Assembly (NCBI GenBank): GCA_937906945.1
Contig: CALCUE010000003.1
Span: 1 to 21,145, forward strand
Direction of reading: 5' to 3'
Length of the DNA stretch: 21,145 bases
Source: an uncultured Clostridia bacterium
GTDB lineage: Bacteria > Bacillota > Clostridia > Oscillospirales > Ruminococcaceae
The notes under the pieces are model-generated. The model saw nothing but the letters and a program-made list of their open reading frames with translations. It was not told where the DNA came from and made no database searches. A program made the translations under genes and the position numbers. This document shows positions 21,101 through 21,145 of the stretch, in pieces. Numbering within the stretch: the stretch's first letter is position 1; each line of letters begins with the position of its first letter.

Positions 21101-21145
21101 TGCGCCCCTTGTTAAAGGGGAGAGGGCCACGAAGTGGCGAGGGGA
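21101..21145. repeat. Short palindromic repeat, family C, cut by the window end
   Basis: CCCCTT/AAGGGG at 21105-21120 with a GTTA loop, then GCCAC/GTGGC at 21126-21138 with a GAA loop. It has the same style of consecutive small hairpins as family B, placed directly after it. It runs off the window. Confidence 0.6.

Noticed and set aside
1..21145. CRISPR array, prophage, full transposon or biosynthetic gene cluster
   Set aside because: No regularly spaced direct repeats, no phage structural or integrase genes, no transposase, and no RiPP precursor near tldD/tldE were seen.

Overview
The window looks like chromosomal DNA of a GC-rich, spore-forming member of the Bacillota, most likely a gut Clostridia/Oscillospirales-type genome. 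The reasons are a spoIIP gene, strong AGGAGG ribosome sites with occasional GTG and TTG starts, sigma-A promoters with extended -10 boxes, an encoded-CCA tRNA, and short palindromic repeats at both ends of a kind I associate with that group. The genus cannot be fixed from the sequence alone.

Layout. 1-510 is repeat-rich intergenic DNA. 632-4321 (+) holds an OPA-type major facilitator transporter, tRNA-Arg(ACG), desulfoferrodoxin (superoxide reductase), a chloramphenicol-acetyltransferase-like protein and a membrane protein with a TTG start. 4331-5310 is a small AT-rich cassette carrying a GNAT/YoaP-like acetyltransferase. 5326-8041 (-) is a tldD-tldE(pmbA) operon. 8189-9769 (+) is a divergent dicarboxylate-symporter-family protein with an extra N-terminal domain. 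9816-12351 (-) is a galactokinase-like gene followed by a sigma factor and its translationally coupled membrane partner. 12529-14082 (+) is a secreted InlB-B-repeat surface protein ending in an NPATG sorting signal. 14130-15593 (-) is spoIIP plus a small membrane protein. 15656-16430 is a second AT-rich cassette carrying a different GNAT. 16443-20555 (-) is a marR plus heterodimeric ABC exporter operon. 20735-20962 (+) is a small unknown protein, followed by more short repeats.

The most interesting observation is the pair of cassettes. The two GNAT genes are not close relatives of each other, yet both sit in the same architecture: outer inverted repeats with a shared AGCG(C/G)GGAC core, a TAAGGA motif inside each of the four ends, a 44-nt leader that is identical at both loci and contains an 8-bp hairpin, the AT-rich cargo gene, and a related CCCGCCGAAAAG-type terminator. 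Neither contains a transposase. Each begins about 10 nt after the stop codon of a co-oriented host gene, and its outer inverted repeats look like the two halves of an intrinsic terminator. The cargo therefore appears placed to use host read-through and to keep a terminator at its end. I read this as a non-autonomous, cargo-swapping, terminator-targeting element family; this is an inference from two copies.

Functional themes are oxidative-stress defence (superoxide reductase), drug or metabolite modification and export (CAT-like protein, two GNATs, MarR-controlled ABC exporter), envelope sensing (sigma/anti-sigma pair, sorted surface protein) and sporulation (SpoIIP).
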